Source: Cellulomonas chengniuliangii (GTDB lineage Bacteria; Actinomycetota; Actinomycetes; Actinomycetales; Cellulomonadaceae). Taken from it: DNA of 64,000 nt. The stretch spans positions 868,001 through 932,000 of the forward strand of contig NZ_CP101988.1 in NCBI RefSeq assembly GCF_024508335.1. Direction: 5' to 3'. The notes under the pieces were generated by a model. It worked only from the letters and a program-made list of their open reading frames with translations, had not been told where the DNA came from and searched no databases. The position numbers and the translations under genes were made by a program. Of this stretch, positions 25,633 through 35,296 are shown piece after piece. Numbering within the stretch: position 1 is the stretch's first letter; each line of letters starts with the position of its first letter.

Positions 25633-26630
25633 GACGACTCCTCGGCCTGGGTGGGAACGGGCGCCTGGCGTGGCGCCGGGCTCGGCGACCGGTCCGGCCA
25701 GATCGCCACATGGCTCTGCTCGAGCGCGAGCCGCACCCGGTCGCTCAGCTCGAGAACCTCGCGGTACTCGCGGGGGAGCTGGACCCGTCCGGCGCGGTCC
25801 AGCACCGCGTACTCCTCGGCGACGACCGACTCGTCGCCGTGCTCGTCGGTGTGCGTGCGGCGCAGCACCTCGGAGCTGGTGCGTCCGTCGCGGATCGACA
25901 CGGTGCGCTGCACGTGCTCGCTGACCGAGGGGTCGTGCGTGACCACCACGACGGTCACGCCCAGCTCCCGGTTCACCGAGCGCAGGGACTCGAGCACCTC
26001 GACCGAGGTGGCGGTGTCGAGCTGCCCCGTCGGCTCGTCGGCGAAGAGCACCTGGGGGGAGGCGGCCAGCGCCACGCCGATCGCCACCCGCTGCTGCTCG
26101 CCGCCGGACATCTGCGACGGACGGCGCTCGGCGCAGTAGCCCACGCCCAGCATGGCGAGGAGCTCGCTCGCCCGGGCTTTCCGGGCACGGCGGCCGACCC
26201 CGGCCATGGCCAGCGGCAGCTCGATGTTCTCGGCGGCCTCGAGGTACGGCATCAGGTTGCGAGCCGTCTGCTGCCACACGAAGCCCACCATGGTGCGCCG
26301 GTACTCGACCCGCTGGCGGGCGGTCATGGCCATCAGGTCCCAGGGGCCCACCCGGACCCGGCCGGCGGTGGGCACGTCGAGGCCCGAGAGCACCGAGAGC
26401 AACGTCGACTTGCCGGACCCCGAGGCGCCGATGATCGCGACCTCCTCGCCGGCCTCGATGAGGAGGTCCAGGCCCTGCAACGCCTGCACTTCGATGCCCT
26501 CGGACTGGTAGATCCGCACGAGGTTGTCGCACGCGATCAGCGCGTTGTGGCCGAACTCCTCAGGGCGCTGGCGTGCTCTGCTCTCCAACGTCTCGAGGGT
26601 GTCGAGGTCGTCGGTCTGGGTGCTGCTCAC
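25629..26630 (-). CDS. MacB-like ABC ATPase with a C-terminal AbrB-like domain
   Basis: From the GTG at 26630 (GGGAG upstream) the protein has 333 residues; an earlier GTG at 26711 would overlap the permease and add 27 poorly conserved residues. The ATPase part has Walker A GASGSGKST, signature MSGGEQQRVAIG and Walker B VLFADEPTGQLD. Beyond the normal end, about 90 more residues include EYAVLDRAGRVQLPREYREV and LSDRVRLALEQSHVAIWPD, which read like a SpoVT/AbrB swapped-hairpin domain (strand, GRVxLP, helix, strand). The function of this tail is unknown. It is translationally coupled to the shorter ATPase gene. Confidence 0.87.
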   Translation of the reverse strand: MSSTQTDDLDTLETLESRARQRPEEFGHNALIACDNLVRIYQSEGIEVQALQGLDLLIEAGEEVAIIGASGSGKSTLLSVLSGLDVPTAGRVRVGPWDLMAMTARQRVEYRRTMVGFVWQQTARNLMPYLEAAENIELPLAMAGVGRRARKARASELLAMLGVGYCAERRPSQMSGGEQQRVAIGVALAASPQVLFADEPTGQLDTATSVEVLESLRSVNRELGVTVVVVTHDPSVSEHVQRTVSIRDGRTSSEVLRRTHTDEHGDESVVAEEYAVLDRAGRVQLPREYREVLELSDRVRLALEQSHVAIWPDRSPSPAPRQAPVPTQAEESS

Positions 26631-26700
26631 CGGTCGTCTCCCGTCGTCGGCCGTGCTGTCACGATGGCGCCTGGCGCCTGCCCTGCTGGTCGTTCCCGTC

Positions 26701-29484
26701 TCATCGCTCACCGACCCGAAGCACGTCGCCCAGCCTGTCGCGCCGCCGCACGGCCGCCTCGACGGCGATGCTCACCGCGAGCGCGACGGCTGTCGCCCCG
26801 ACGGCGAGCACGATGGAGGCGGGGGCGACGGACACCGGCCCGGCGCGCAGCTCGCCCGTGACCTCGCTCAGGCCGAGCGCGCCGTGCAGCACCGGGGGAA
26901 CGGTGAGTCCCAGCCCGACGCCGATCAGCACCGCCGCGACCGACACCGGCAGCAGCTCGCCCAGCGTGATGCGCCGGGCCAGCCTCCCGTCGAGCCCGAG
27001 CGTGCGCAGCGCCGACAAGGTCCTGCCGCGCTCGGGGGCGCTCGCCACGACGGTCAGCGCCATCGTCAGCGACGCGAAGGCGGCGAGGACCACCGCGGAC
27101 GCGAGGAGCAGGTCGACGAGGCGAGAGCCGAGCGGCGCGTCGCGGGTCTCCGCGAGCCACTCCGCACGGCTGGTGACAGTGACGCGCGGGTTGGTGTCGA
27201 GGCCGACCGCCGTGACAGCCGCCCTCGCCCCCGGTCCGTCCACCCAGAGCGTGTCCGGCTCGGCAGGCTCGCCGGATGCCGCCTCGATCTGGGCGAGGTC
27301 CACGACGACCAGGTGCTCGTCGGGCTCTGCCAGCCCGGTGACGCCGACGACGTCGAGCTGGACGAAGTGCTTGCCCTGGAGCACGGAGGCGCCCGCCCTC
27401 TCGACCACGTCGACGAGACCCGGCGAGACCAGGGCCTTCGGGGCGCCGGACCCGCCAGCGGCCATCAGGTCGAGCTCGCCCTGGTAGCGGTCGTCGTGCG
27501 CGCGGAGGATCGTGTCGAGTTGCGCCGCGTCCGCAACGAGCAACGTCACCTTGACGCCGGACCCGCGGTTGAGGGAGCGCTCGAACGTCCGCACCCCCGT
27601 CGCGGCGGCGCTCACCCCGGGCTCGGCGAGGAGCTGGGACGCCACGCCTTCCGGGATGGCGCCGTCCACCCTCACCTCGGCGCCCACCTGCTGCGCGGAG
27701 GCCCGCACCTGCCCGTGGTCGATGGTGGTGGCGATGCTCCCGGCGAAGACCATCATCGCGATCGACACAGCGAGAGCCAGCAGCGGGAGGCCGCCGCCGG
27801 TCGCCCGGGCCGCGCGTGCGCTGGCGACCACTGCGACGAGCCCACGCCCGCGGGTCGCGAGGCGCCCGGCCAGGCGGAGCACCGGCGGGAGCACCCGCAG
27901 GGCGACGACGGTGGCGGCGCCCGCCATGAGGCCAGGGGTCGCGGAGAGCAGCAGATCGGGGCCGGCGGACTGGGTTTGCAGGAGTCCACGGCCGCGCACT
28001 GCGGCGACGGCGCCGCCAGCGAGCACGATGAGCGCGAGCTCCACGACCAGGCGGCGGGCCCGTCGCCGGGCGGCCAGGCGCTCGCGGTCGCTGCGGTTCG
28101 CGGGCACGTGCCGCCCGCCCCACGCGCGGGCGGCGATCCATGCCCCGCCGAGCGGGGTCGCGAGGGAGGCGGTCGCGGAGACGAGCAGCGCGGGGGTCCA
28201 CGTCCAGGCCGCGCCGAGGGCGAACGGCAGGGTGGCGAGTGCCCCGAACGCCAAGCCCGCCAACGCCATCGGCGCCGACTCCAGGCCGAGCCTGAGTGCG
28301 ATAGACGCCACGGAGGCGCCTCGGGCCCGCTCGGCGATCAGCACCGCCCGGCGCCGTTCGAGGACCAGCCGGGCGGTGAGGATGAGCGCGAGAGCCCCCA
28401 CGAGGACCACGCCGAAGAACATGACGAAGGCCTGGGCCTGGGCACCCTGGAGCTGGACGCGGAACCCGGGCAGGATCTCGGTGAGCGCGCTGTTGACCGT
28501 CGGCACGCCCCACCGGGTCTGCAGCTCCGAGCTGTTCACGATGGTGCGCCGCAGCGTGGTCTCGATCTCGGCGGAGTCGGTGCTCCGCAGCCGATCCACG
28601 GCCAGCGGGAACCGAACCTCGAGGGTCTGCGCGACGGGCATGAGGTAGAGGGCGGCGTCGGGGAGCGACTCGTCGCTGAGCATCACGCCGAGCACCTGCG
28701 TGCCGGCCGCACCGCGCGTCGTCCTCGCCTCCAGCAGCCCGTCGACCGTCCCCCAAGCGGGGTCGGTGGGGTCGTCCGCCTCGTAGACGCCCGCGACGAC
28801 CAGCGTCGTCTTCTGGGTCGTGTTCCGCACGACGGCGATCTCCTGGCCCACCGTGAGGCCCAGCAGATCGGCGTTGGCCCGCGACACCGCGACCTCGATG
28901 CGCCCGGGGGGAGGCTCGGCCTCGAACCCGTTGGCGGCGAGGGCCTCGACGTCCATGTCGGGGTCGAGCTCGTCCGACGGCTCGGGGGACGCGGCCGGGG
29001 GCCCGCCGTGCACCCACCGCACCGGCGTCTGGTCCAGGCTCGACCACCAGGCGTACGTGACGATGGTCTGCCGGCCGTCGATCGCCACGGGGGACTGTCC
29101 GGTGAACTCGGCGCGGGGCGCGTCGGTGAGCGCCCTGAGGTCGGCGGGGAGCGCCTCGGCCATGCGGGTCGCGCTGGCCTTGAGCCGGTTGGCGGCGCCG
29201 GACGCGCGGTACCGCTCGGCGCCGGCCAACGGGTCGGGCAGGCGCGCGATCAGGTCGGCGGAGGGCCCCGCGTCCTCCGCGGCTCCGCGCAGCCCTGCGT
29301 CGGCGCCGTTGACCAGCAGGCGCGGTCCCATCAGCGTCAGGAAGCACAGGACGGTGATCAGCACCAGATGCCCGACGAGCAGGCCCCGGTCGGCGAGTGA
29401 GCGCCGCGGGACGACGAGCCGCGCCCCGCCCACGGTGGACCGGGCGGCGCGCACCACGGCGCGGCGATCAGCCAGGAAGGTCAT
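26701..29484 (-). CDS. FtsX-type ABC transporter permease (large), second of two
   Basis: The ATG at 29484 overlaps the preceding gene's stop by four bases and gives 927 residues. Hydrophobic helices occur at the start, in a middle group of three to four, and in two C-terminal groups; between them lie two large outer domains of about 250 residues. This doubled FtsX layout is typical of actinobacterial MacB-like permeases that work on cell-surface substrates rather than importing nutrients. The last helices lie around ALAVSIAVEAAVRR. No substrate can be named. It probably pairs with the ATPases encoded downstream. Confidence 0.87.
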   Translation of the reverse strand: MTFLADRRAVVRAARSTVGGARLVVPRRSLADRGLLVGHLVLITVLCFLTLMGPRLLVNGADAGLRGAAEDAGPSADLIARLPDPLAGAERYRASGAANRLKASATRMAEALPADLRALTDAPRAEFTGQSPVAIDGRQTIVTYAWWSSLDQTPVRWVHGGPPAASPEPSDELDPDMDVEALAANGFEAEPPPGRIEVAVSRANADLLGLTVGQEIAVVRNTTQKTTLVVAGVYEADDPTDPAWGTVDGLLEARTTRGAAGTQVLGVMLSDESLPDAALYLMPVAQTLEVRFPLAVDRLRSTDSAEIETTLRRTIVNSSELQTRWGVPTVNSALTEILPGFRVQLQGAQAQAFVMFFGVVLVGALALILTARLVLERRRAVLIAERARGASVASIALRLGLESAPMALAGLAFGALATLPFALGAAWTWTPALLVSATASLATPLGGAWIAARAWGGRHVPANRSDRERLAARRRARRLVVELALIVLAGGAVAAVRGRGLLQTQSAGPDLLLSATPGLMAGAATVVALRVLPPVLRLAGRLATRGRGLVAVVASARAARATGGGLPLLALAVSIAMMVFAGSIATTIDHGQVRASAQQVGAEVRVDGAIPEGVASQLLAEPGVSAAATGVRTFERSLNRGSGVKVTLLVADAAQLDTILRAHDDRYQGELDLMAAGGSGAPKALVSPGLVDVVERAGASVLQGKHFVQLDVVGVTGLAEPDEHLVVVDLAQIEAASGEPAEPDTLWVDGPGARAAVTAVGLDTNPRVTVTSRAEWLAETRDAPLGSRLVDLLLASAVVLAAFASLTMALTVVASAPERGRTLSALRTLGLDGRLARRITLGELLPVSVAAVLIGVGLGLTVPPVLHGALGLSEVTGELRAGPVSVAPASIVLAVGATAVALAVSIAVEAAVRRRDRLGDVLRVGER

Positions 29485-32400
29485 CGGTCGTCCCCCAGTC
29501 TCAGGAGCTCGGCGGACGCGCGCCGCATGAGCGCGGTGGCCGTGCACGTGACGGCGACCGCCAGCAGGGCCGCCAGGGTCACCAGCAGCGTCGTCTGGCT
29601 CGTCCAGGCCCAGACGAGCTGGACGGTCGGAGTGGGCGGGCGCCCGTTGGCCCCCAGGGTCAGCAGCGGCGCCACCAGCCGTGCCATCAGGGCGCCGAGC
29701 GCCCCGCCGCCCAGCATGCCCATCAGCACGAGCAGCGAGTGCTCGGCCAGGACCGACCGGACGAGGGTCGAGCGCGCGGCGCCGAGCGCCTGCAGCCGCG
29801 CCAGCTCGAGCCTGCGCTGGCGCACCGAGACGGTGGCGCTCATGGTGAGGCCGGCCACCGCCAGGGCGACGGCGGCCAGGGTGATCAGCAGCAGCGCCGA
29901 GGTGACGCCGAGCCGCAGGGGCCCGCGGGACAACGACTCCTCGACGTCGACGCGGGCCTCGGCCGTGCCGGCGTGCTTCTCGCGGATGACGGCCGCTGCC
30001 TCGGAGGCGTGGTCGTCGGCGGCCTCGGCCCACCACTCGTCGACGGCGTTGTGCTGCGCCCCGCCGGCCGCGAGCGCGTGCACGAGCGCGGTGCGGTCGA
30101 CGAGCACGGCCTCGGCGCCCGGCGCCGCGGGGATCTCGGGGAGCGCCCGTTCCACGCGGATGCGCACCGGGACGTCGGAGATGCCGATGATCGCCGTGTC
30201 GCCGACCTCGAGGCCCTCTCTGTCGAGCATCCGCTGGGTGGCGAGCGCGGGCAGCACATCGAGCTGGCCTGACGTCGCGGTGGCCGCGAACCCCGTCTGC
30301 GTGCCGTAGCGGTAGCCCGGGCTCTCGTAGCGGACGCCGAGGCCGTGCGCGGCGCCGCCGTCCCACACCTGGACCGGCTCGCTCGGGTCGCCGTGGTCAG
30401 GGTTGGTCTGGGCGGACCAGGCGCCCAGGTCGAGTTCGATCGGCGTCGCGGCGCCCGCGGAGTCGACCTCCGCCAGCTCCGAGACCGCGATCTCGAAGTC
30501 GAGATCCCCGGGGATCCGAGCGTCGAGGTCGTAGTCGGTGCCCGCCCGGCCGTACAGCGTCCCGAAGAAGCCGACGAGGGACAACGGCTCGGCCACCCGC
30601 ATGTCGTCCCCGAGGAGCCGCAGCGTGACGGGTTGCGGCTCGCCGTCGAGCGGTACCAGCGCTGGCCCCTCGACAGCCGCCGTGGTGGTGATGCCGTGGG
30701 CGTCCATGACCATCACGGTGAGCTTGAGGCCCAGGTCGCCGATTCGGTCCTCGGAGGCGCCCGTGCCGGTCACGACCGCGGACAGGGAGCGCACGCCGGG
30801 CGAGAGGGGCACTGCGAGGTTCTCCTGGAGCCCGGCCGGGCGCAGCAGCGCCGCCCAGTCCGAGGTGTCCTCGCGGGACCGGACGATCGATTCGGCCATC
30901 GAGGCGTCCATGGCCACCAGGCGTGTCCGGGTGGAGTAGCTCGGGCCGGTGGACGCGATGCGCCCGAGCGCCACCGTGCGGTTGAGCACGGGCGAGATGG
31001 CGCCCACGTGCTCCAGCCCGGCCATGACGGACGACTGCTCGAAGGGCTCGAGCGGCAGCCGCTCCACGCGCAGGTCCGAGCCCACCCGGGCGGCGGCCTG
31101 CTCCGACTGCGAGAGGGACCACGTGGCCAGGAAGGACTGGGCGAACACCCCGATCGCGACCGCGAGCGTGAGGACCAGCACGGCGCCCGCCGCGCGCCGC
31201 GGGCGCCGGCCGACCTCCCATGAGGCCAAGGGCGCCGCGAGGGAGCGGCTGCGGAGCGCGCGACGCTCCGCGAGGCCGGCGACGAGCGGCAGGAGCCGCA
31301 GCGCCAGGGCGGCCCCCGCCAGCAGGAACAGCGCGGGACCGGCCACCAGCACCGGGTCCACCCCGCCGGAGCGGAGCACGGGGGAGCGGTACTGCCGGAG
31401 CTGGACGAAGGCCACCACCGCGAGGGCCACGAGGGCGAGGTCGATGCCCGAGCGGGTCATCATCGTGCGGCGGTCCTGCCGGATCTCGCTCTGCTCGGAG
31501 TCGACGACGCTGGCCCCGCCGCGCAGCAGGGGCGCCACCAAGACGGCCGCGAACAACAGGGCGGCCCCCGAGCAGGTGAGCCACACGCTGGCCGGGAGGC
31601 CCGGGTCGGCGTCGAGGCCCGCGGCGGTGAAGCCCGACTCGGCGGCGAGCAGGCCGTACAGCCCGCGGGCGACCCAGGGGGCCGCCACGATCGTCACGGC
31701 CGCGATTCCCGCCGCCTCGAGGGCGCCCAGCCGCACCAGCTGCGATCTCGACGCGCCGCGGGACGTCAGCAGCGCCGCCTCGCCAGTGCGTCGTTCCGTG
31801 AGCAGCCGGGCGCCCAGCTGCAGCACGCTCGCGCAGAGGGCCAGCAGCATGAGGCCCAGCACGGTCAGCGCGACGCGCGTCACGGCCAGCGCCGACAGGG
31901 CGCCGTCGAGCACCGCGGGCAGGCCGCTCGCGAAGCGCGCGCTCTGCAGCAGGGACGCCGTCGACCTGGCCAGCTCGACCTGGCCGTCCTGGAGGTGCGC
32001 GCGGGTCGCCGCCAGCTGGGCGCCGTCCGCGCCGAGGACGTCCGGGCGCAGCACGACGTTGGCGGCCTCCACAGTGACCCGGTCGTCGCGGATCGCGGCG
32101 GGCGTGGTCAGCAGGGCGCCGTAGGCGTCGGTGGTCAGCCAACCGAAGCTGCCCGGCATCGAGACGCCCCGGTCGACCGGCCGGCCCCGCATCGGGTCAC
32201 GGGACCAGTAGGACGCCGAGTGCTCGGCCTCGTACACGCCGACCACGACGACGTCGACGACGTCCCTGGACGTGAAGGCGCGCAGGCTCACCGCTGTGCC
32301 GGGGGCCAGCCCGAGCTCGTCGGCGGCGACCCGGGGCACCGCCACCTCGATCCGGTCCGCGGGGCTCGCGCTCGGCCACGACCCGGCGACGAGCCGCGCG

Positions 32401-32786
32401 TGCTCGGTGGCGCCGTCGAACGCCGCGAGCCGGAGTAGCACGTCAAGGCTGCCCGCCTGGGGGGACGGGAACCGGTAGTCGACGGACGTGAGCCACTCGT
32501 GACGGATGGCAGGCATGCCCCCGAGGGCTGCCGTCAAGCCCTTCGCCGCCCCCTCGATGGCCGCGTCGGTGTCCTTCGCGCCGATGGTGAGGACCGCCTC
32601 GACCTCGAGCTCGGACGCGGGGCGCCGGGCGAGGTCTGCGGTCACGGCGCGGTCGTCGCTCGCGGAGACCAGCAGCGCGAACGTGCCGAGAAGGCCCGCG
32701 CCGACGACCGCCACCGCGAGCACCGCCGCCAGGACGACGCGTTGCGTAGCCGCCCGTCGTAGAACGAGCCTGGTCGCCCACCGCAC
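29481..32786 (-). CDS. FtsX-type ABC transporter permease (large), first of two
   Basis: About 1101 residues, from the GTG at 32786, which is preceded by AAAGGGGA at a good distance; a GTG at 32816 would add ten residues but lacks a ribosome site. The N-terminal helix (VVLAAVLAVAVVGAGLLG), two large outer domains and helices near residues 320-430, 490-600 and 980-1090 give the same doubled FtsX plan as the following gene, though overall similarity between the two looks low. It is the first gene of a four-gene operon of two permeases and two ATPases. A CRP-like palindrome lies about 150 bases upstream. Confidence 0.86.
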   Translation of the reverse strand: MRWATRLVLRRAATQRVVLAAVLAVAVVGAGLLGTFALLVSASDDRAVTADLARRPASELEVEAVLTIGAKDTDAAIEGAAKGLTAALGGMPAIRHEWLTSVDYRFPSPQAGSLDVLLRLAAFDGATEHARLVAGSWPSASPADRIEVAVPRVAADELGLAPGTAVSLRAFTSRDVVDVVVVGVYEAEHSASYWSRDPMRGRPVDRGVSMPGSFGWLTTDAYGALLTTPAAIRDDRVTVEAANVVLRPDVLGADGAQLAATRAHLQDGQVELARSTASLLQSARFASGLPAVLDGALSALAVTRVALTVLGLMLLALCASVLQLGARLLTERRTGEAALLTSRGASRSQLVRLGALEAAGIAAVTIVAAPWVARGLYGLLAAESGFTAAGLDADPGLPASVWLTCSGAALLFAAVLVAPLLRGGASVVDSEQSEIRQDRRTMMTRSGIDLALVALAVVAFVQLRQYRSPVLRSGGVDPVLVAGPALFLLAGAALALRLLPLVAGLAERRALRSRSLAAPLASWEVGRRPRRAAGAVLVLTLAVAIGVFAQSFLATWSLSQSEQAAARVGSDLRVERLPLEPFEQSSVMAGLEHVGAISPVLNRTVALGRIASTGPSYSTRTRLVAMDASMAESIVRSREDTSDWAALLRPAGLQENLAVPLSPGVRSLSAVVTGTGASEDRIGDLGLKLTVMVMDAHGITTTAAVEGPALVPLDGEPQPVTLRLLGDDMRVAEPLSLVGFFGTLYGRAGTDYDLDARIPGDLDFEIAVSELAEVDSAGAATPIELDLGAWSAQTNPDHGDPSEPVQVWDGGAAHGLGVRYESPGYRYGTQTGFAATATSGQLDVLPALATQRMLDREGLEVGDTAIIGISDVPVRIRVERALPEIPAAPGAEAVLVDRTALVHALAAGGAQHNAVDEWWAEAADDHASEAAAVIREKHAGTAEARVDVEESLSRGPLRLGVTSALLLITLAAVALAVAGLTMSATVSVRQRRLELARLQALGAARSTLVRSVLAEHSLLVLMGMLGGGALGALMARLVAPLLTLGANGRPPTPTVQLVWAWTSQTTLLVTLAALLAVAVTCTATALMRRASAELLRLGDDR

Positions 32787-32834
32787 GCTGATCCCCTTTG
32801 ACCCAGCCGTCGCCACCGGGGGAGAGCCGGGGCG

Positions 32835-32856
32835 CCACCTCCCGCCGGGGAGGTGG
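32835..32856. other. hairpin in the leader region of the FtsX operon
   Basis: A perfect 9-bp stem (ccacctccc with its complement) around GCCG lies 49 bases upstream of the permease start. In the transcript it would be in the 5' leader and contains a GGGAGG-like purine run. The role is unknown. Confidence 0.4.
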
Positions 32857-32933
32857 AAGGCTGAACGTAACCGCTGGCAACCGCGTTGTGGGAGCGGTTC
32901 CGCGGTACTCAGGCGGGCGGTGCGGACATCGTT

Positions 32934-32963
32934 ACGCCGCCGTGACCTCGGTCACGGCGGCGT
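32934..32963. promoter_or_regulatory. 13-bp palindrome with CRP-type core; terminator of fumC or operator of the FtsX operon
   Basis: The arms acgccgccgtgac and its complement surround CTCG. The centre reads GTGA-N6-TCAC, the half-site pattern of CRP/GlxR regulators. It lies about 50 bases after the fumC stop and about 150 bases before the FtsX permease start, both on the minus strand, so it may end fumC transcription, bind a regulator, or both. No T-run follows. Confidence 0.5.
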
Positions 32964-33011
32964 CGCGAATCGTTGGGGGGAAGGGGGATGAAACTTGAGC
33001 GAAAAGGGGGT

Positions 33012-34454
33012 TCAGGCCCGCGGCGGACGGGTCATGGCGAGCACGTCCAGCGCGGCGTCGAGCTGCTCCTCGGTGACCTCTCCCCGCTCGACGTAGCCGA
33101 GGTCGACGACGGCCTCTCGCACCGTGATTCCGTGCTTGACCGAGTGCTTGGCGATCTTCGCGGCGGCCTCGTAGCCGATCACCCGGTTGAGGGGCGTGAC
33201 GATCGACGGGGAGGACTCCGCCAACGCGCGGGTGCGCTCGACGTTCGCCTCGATGCCCGCGATCGTCTTGTCAGCCAGAGCCGTCGAGGCGTTGGCGAGG
33301 AGCCTGACCGACTCCAGGACCCCCAGGGCGATCACCGGGATCTGCACGTTGAGCTCGAAGGACCCGCTGGCGCCAGCCCAGGCGACCGTCGCGTCGTTGC
33401 CGATCACGCGGGCCGCCACCATCAGCACGGCCTCGGGGATCACGGGGTTGACCTTGCCCGGCATGATCGACGAGCCGGGCTGCAGGTCGGGGATGAAGAT
33501 CTCCCCGAGGCCGGTGTTGGGCCCCGAGCCCATCCAGCGCAGGTCGTTGCAGATCTTCGTGAGGCTCACCGCGATGGTCCGCAGCGCGCCGGACAGCTCG
33601 ACCAGCCCGTCGCGGGAGCTCTGCGCCTCGAAGTGGTCGCGCGCCTCGGTGAGCGGAAGGCCGGTGTCCTCGCGCAGCAGCTCGATGACCCGCTGCGGGA
33701 AGCCGGCCGGGGTGTTGATCCCGGTGCCCACCGCGGTGCCGCCCAGGGGGACCTCGGCGACGCGGGGCAGGGCCGCGCGCAGCCGCTCCACCCCGTACCG
33801 GACAGCGGCGGCGTACCCGCCGAACTCCTGCCCGAGCGTCACCGGCGTCGCGTCCATCAGGTGCGTGCGTCCCGACTTCACGACCGTGGCGAACTGCGCG
33901 GCCTTGGCCTCGAGCGCCTCGGCGAGGTGCTCGAGGGCGGGCTCCAGGTCGCGGACCACCGCGGCGGTGGCCGCGACGTGCACCGACGTGGGGAACACGT
34001 CGTTCGAGGACTGCGAGGCGTTGACGTGGTCGTTGGGGTGCACCGGGCGCCCGAGGCGAGCCGACGCCAGCGTCGCGAGGACCTCGTTGGTGTTCATGTT
34101 GGAGGACGTGCCGGAGCCGGTCTGGAACACGTCGATGGGGAACTGCGCGTCGTGGGCGCCGGAGGCGACCTCGTCCGCCGCCGCGGCGACGGCGGCGGCG
34201 ACGTCGGCGTCCAGCACCCCGAGCTCGGCGTTGGCCAGGGCGGCGGCCTTCTTGATCCTGGCCAGGGCCTCGATGTGGCCGCGCTCGAGGCGTGTGCCGG
34301 AGATGGGGAAGTTCTCGACCGCCCGTTGGGTCTGCGCCCGGTACAGCGCGTCGGCGGGGACGAGGACCTCGCCCATTGTGTCGTGCTCGACGCGGAACCC
34401 CGCGGGAGCTGTGGTGGTCATGGGGGCGGCGGCGTCATTGGCGTGCTCACTCAT
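33012..34454 (-). CDS. fumC: fumarate hydratase, class II
   Basis: The 480-residue iron-free fumarase hydrates fumarate to malate in the TCA cycle. The family signature lies in [18 protein letters not shown]. Substrate-binding segments [33 protein letters not shown] and [17 protein letters not shown] are all intact. The extra N-terminal 12 residues before [16 protein letters not shown] are unconserved, so an internal ATG start is possible. It is transcribed alone or with the carbonic anhydrase upstream. Confidence 0.95.
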   Translation of the reverse strand: MSEHANDAAAPMTTTAPAGFRVEHDTMGEVLVPADALYRAQTQRAVENFPISGTRLERGHIEALARIKKAAALANAELGVLDADVAAAVAAAADEVASGAHDAQFPIDVFQTGSGTSSNMNTNEVLATLASARLGRPVHPNDHVNASQSSNDVFPTSVHVAATAAVVRDLEPALEHLAEALEAKAAQFATVVKSGRTHLMDATPVTLGQEFGGYAAAVRYGVERLRAALPRVAEVPLGGTAVGTGINTPAGFPQRVIELLREDTGLPLTEARDHFEAQSSRDGLVELSGALRTIAVSLTKICNDLRWMGSGPNTGLGEIFIPDLQPGSSIMPGKVNPVIPEAVLMVAARVIGNDATVAWAGASGSFELNVQIPVIALGVLESVRLLANASTALADKTIAGIEANVERTRALAESSPSIVTPLNRVIGYEAAAKIAKHSVKHGITVREAVVDLGYVERGEVTEEQLDAALDVLAMTRPPRA

Positions 34455-34495
34455 GCGCGCATCCTCTCACCGCGCCGCCGCCGCGGTCAGGTGTG

Positions 34496-35152
34496 TCAGG
34501 GGACCTCTGGCGTGCCCTCGCCCAGGTCGCCGATGGCCTTGGTGAGCTGCACGTCACCCTCGGCCAACGCGTACTCGACGCCGACGATCGCGCAGCGTCC
34601 CTCGGCGACGGCGTCCGCGAGCGAGCGCGAGTAGCCCTGGAGCATCGTCACGGTGTGCCGCACATGCTCATGGCCCAGCTCCGCGGCGGAGACGCTGGCG
34701 ATCCCCGGCCCCTGCGCCGCCCCGGTCAGCGTCACAATGCTGGGGATCACGCGGTCGACGATCGCGCGCACGAACCCGTCTGGCACGACGCCGGTGGTGA
34801 GCGCCGTCGTGGCCGCCGCCACCGCCCCGCACGAGTCGTGTCCCAGGACCACCACGAGCGAGGCGCCCAGCACGTCCACCCCGTACTCGATGGACCCGAT
34901 CACGGTGGTGTCCAGCACGTGGCCGGCCGTCCGCACCACGAACACGTCGCCGAGCCCCTGGTCGAAGATGATCTCGGCGGCGACCCGGCTGTCGGAGCAT
35001 CCGAAGATCACCGCGTACGGGGCCTGAGCGGCGCTGAGCTCGGCACGTCGGTCGATGCCCTGCGCGGGATGGGCCATCTCGCCGCGGACGAATCGCTCGT
35101 TCCCCTCCCGCAGCGCGGTCCAGGCCTGGGCAGGTGTCGTGGGTCGGGACAT
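34496..35152 (-). CDS. beta-class carbonic anhydrase
   Basis: The 218-residue zinc enzyme interconverts CO2 and bicarbonate. Zinc ligands C52, H105 and C108 and the Asp-Arg dyad D54/R56 are visible in FGCSDSRVAAE and LGHDSCGAV. It is of normal length without a signal peptide. The ATG at 35152 has CAAGAT six bases upstream and no ribosome site, so a leaderless transcript is possible. A perfect palindrome (35161-35179) overlaps that element. It lies head to head with the trehalose-type transporter operon. Confidence 0.93.
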   Translation of the reverse strand: MSRPTTPAQAWTALREGNERFVRGEMAHPAQGIDRRAELSAAQAPYAVIFGCSDSRVAAEIIFDQGLGDVFVVRTAGHVLDTTVIGSIEYGVDVLGASLVVVLGHDSCGAVAAATTALTTGVVPDGFVRAIVDRVIPSIVTLTGAAQGPGIASVSAAELGHEHVRHTVTMLQGYSRSLADAVAEGRCAIVGVEYALAEGDVQLTKAIGDLGEGTPEVP

Positions 35153-35160
35153 GGCGACAT

Positions 35161-35179
35161 CTTGGCAGGCCTTGCCAAG
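35161..35179. promoter_or_regulatory. inverted repeat in the divergent carbonic anhydrase / sugar operon region
   Basis: CTTGGCA and TGCCAAG flank GGCCT. It overlaps the likely -10 of the carbonic anhydrase gene and is 118 bases before the binding-protein gene. It could be an operator for either. Confidence 0.45.
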
Positions 35180-35296
35180 CGGGCGACGCGACGGTCACGG
35201 AGTGGTCCACCGGGGCGGACGCCCGAGTGGCAGGGGGGTACGGCGGGGTGTAGTCCTGGTGGCCAGGGCCGCGCGGCGGGGTATGGGGGGGGCAGC

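Noticed and set aside
26524-29400. A very long open frame on the plus strand opposite the FtsX permease
   Set aside because: Its translation is rich in Arg, Gly, His and Gln with no domain, and it mirrors the codon pattern of the minus-strand gene; it is a high-GC shadow.
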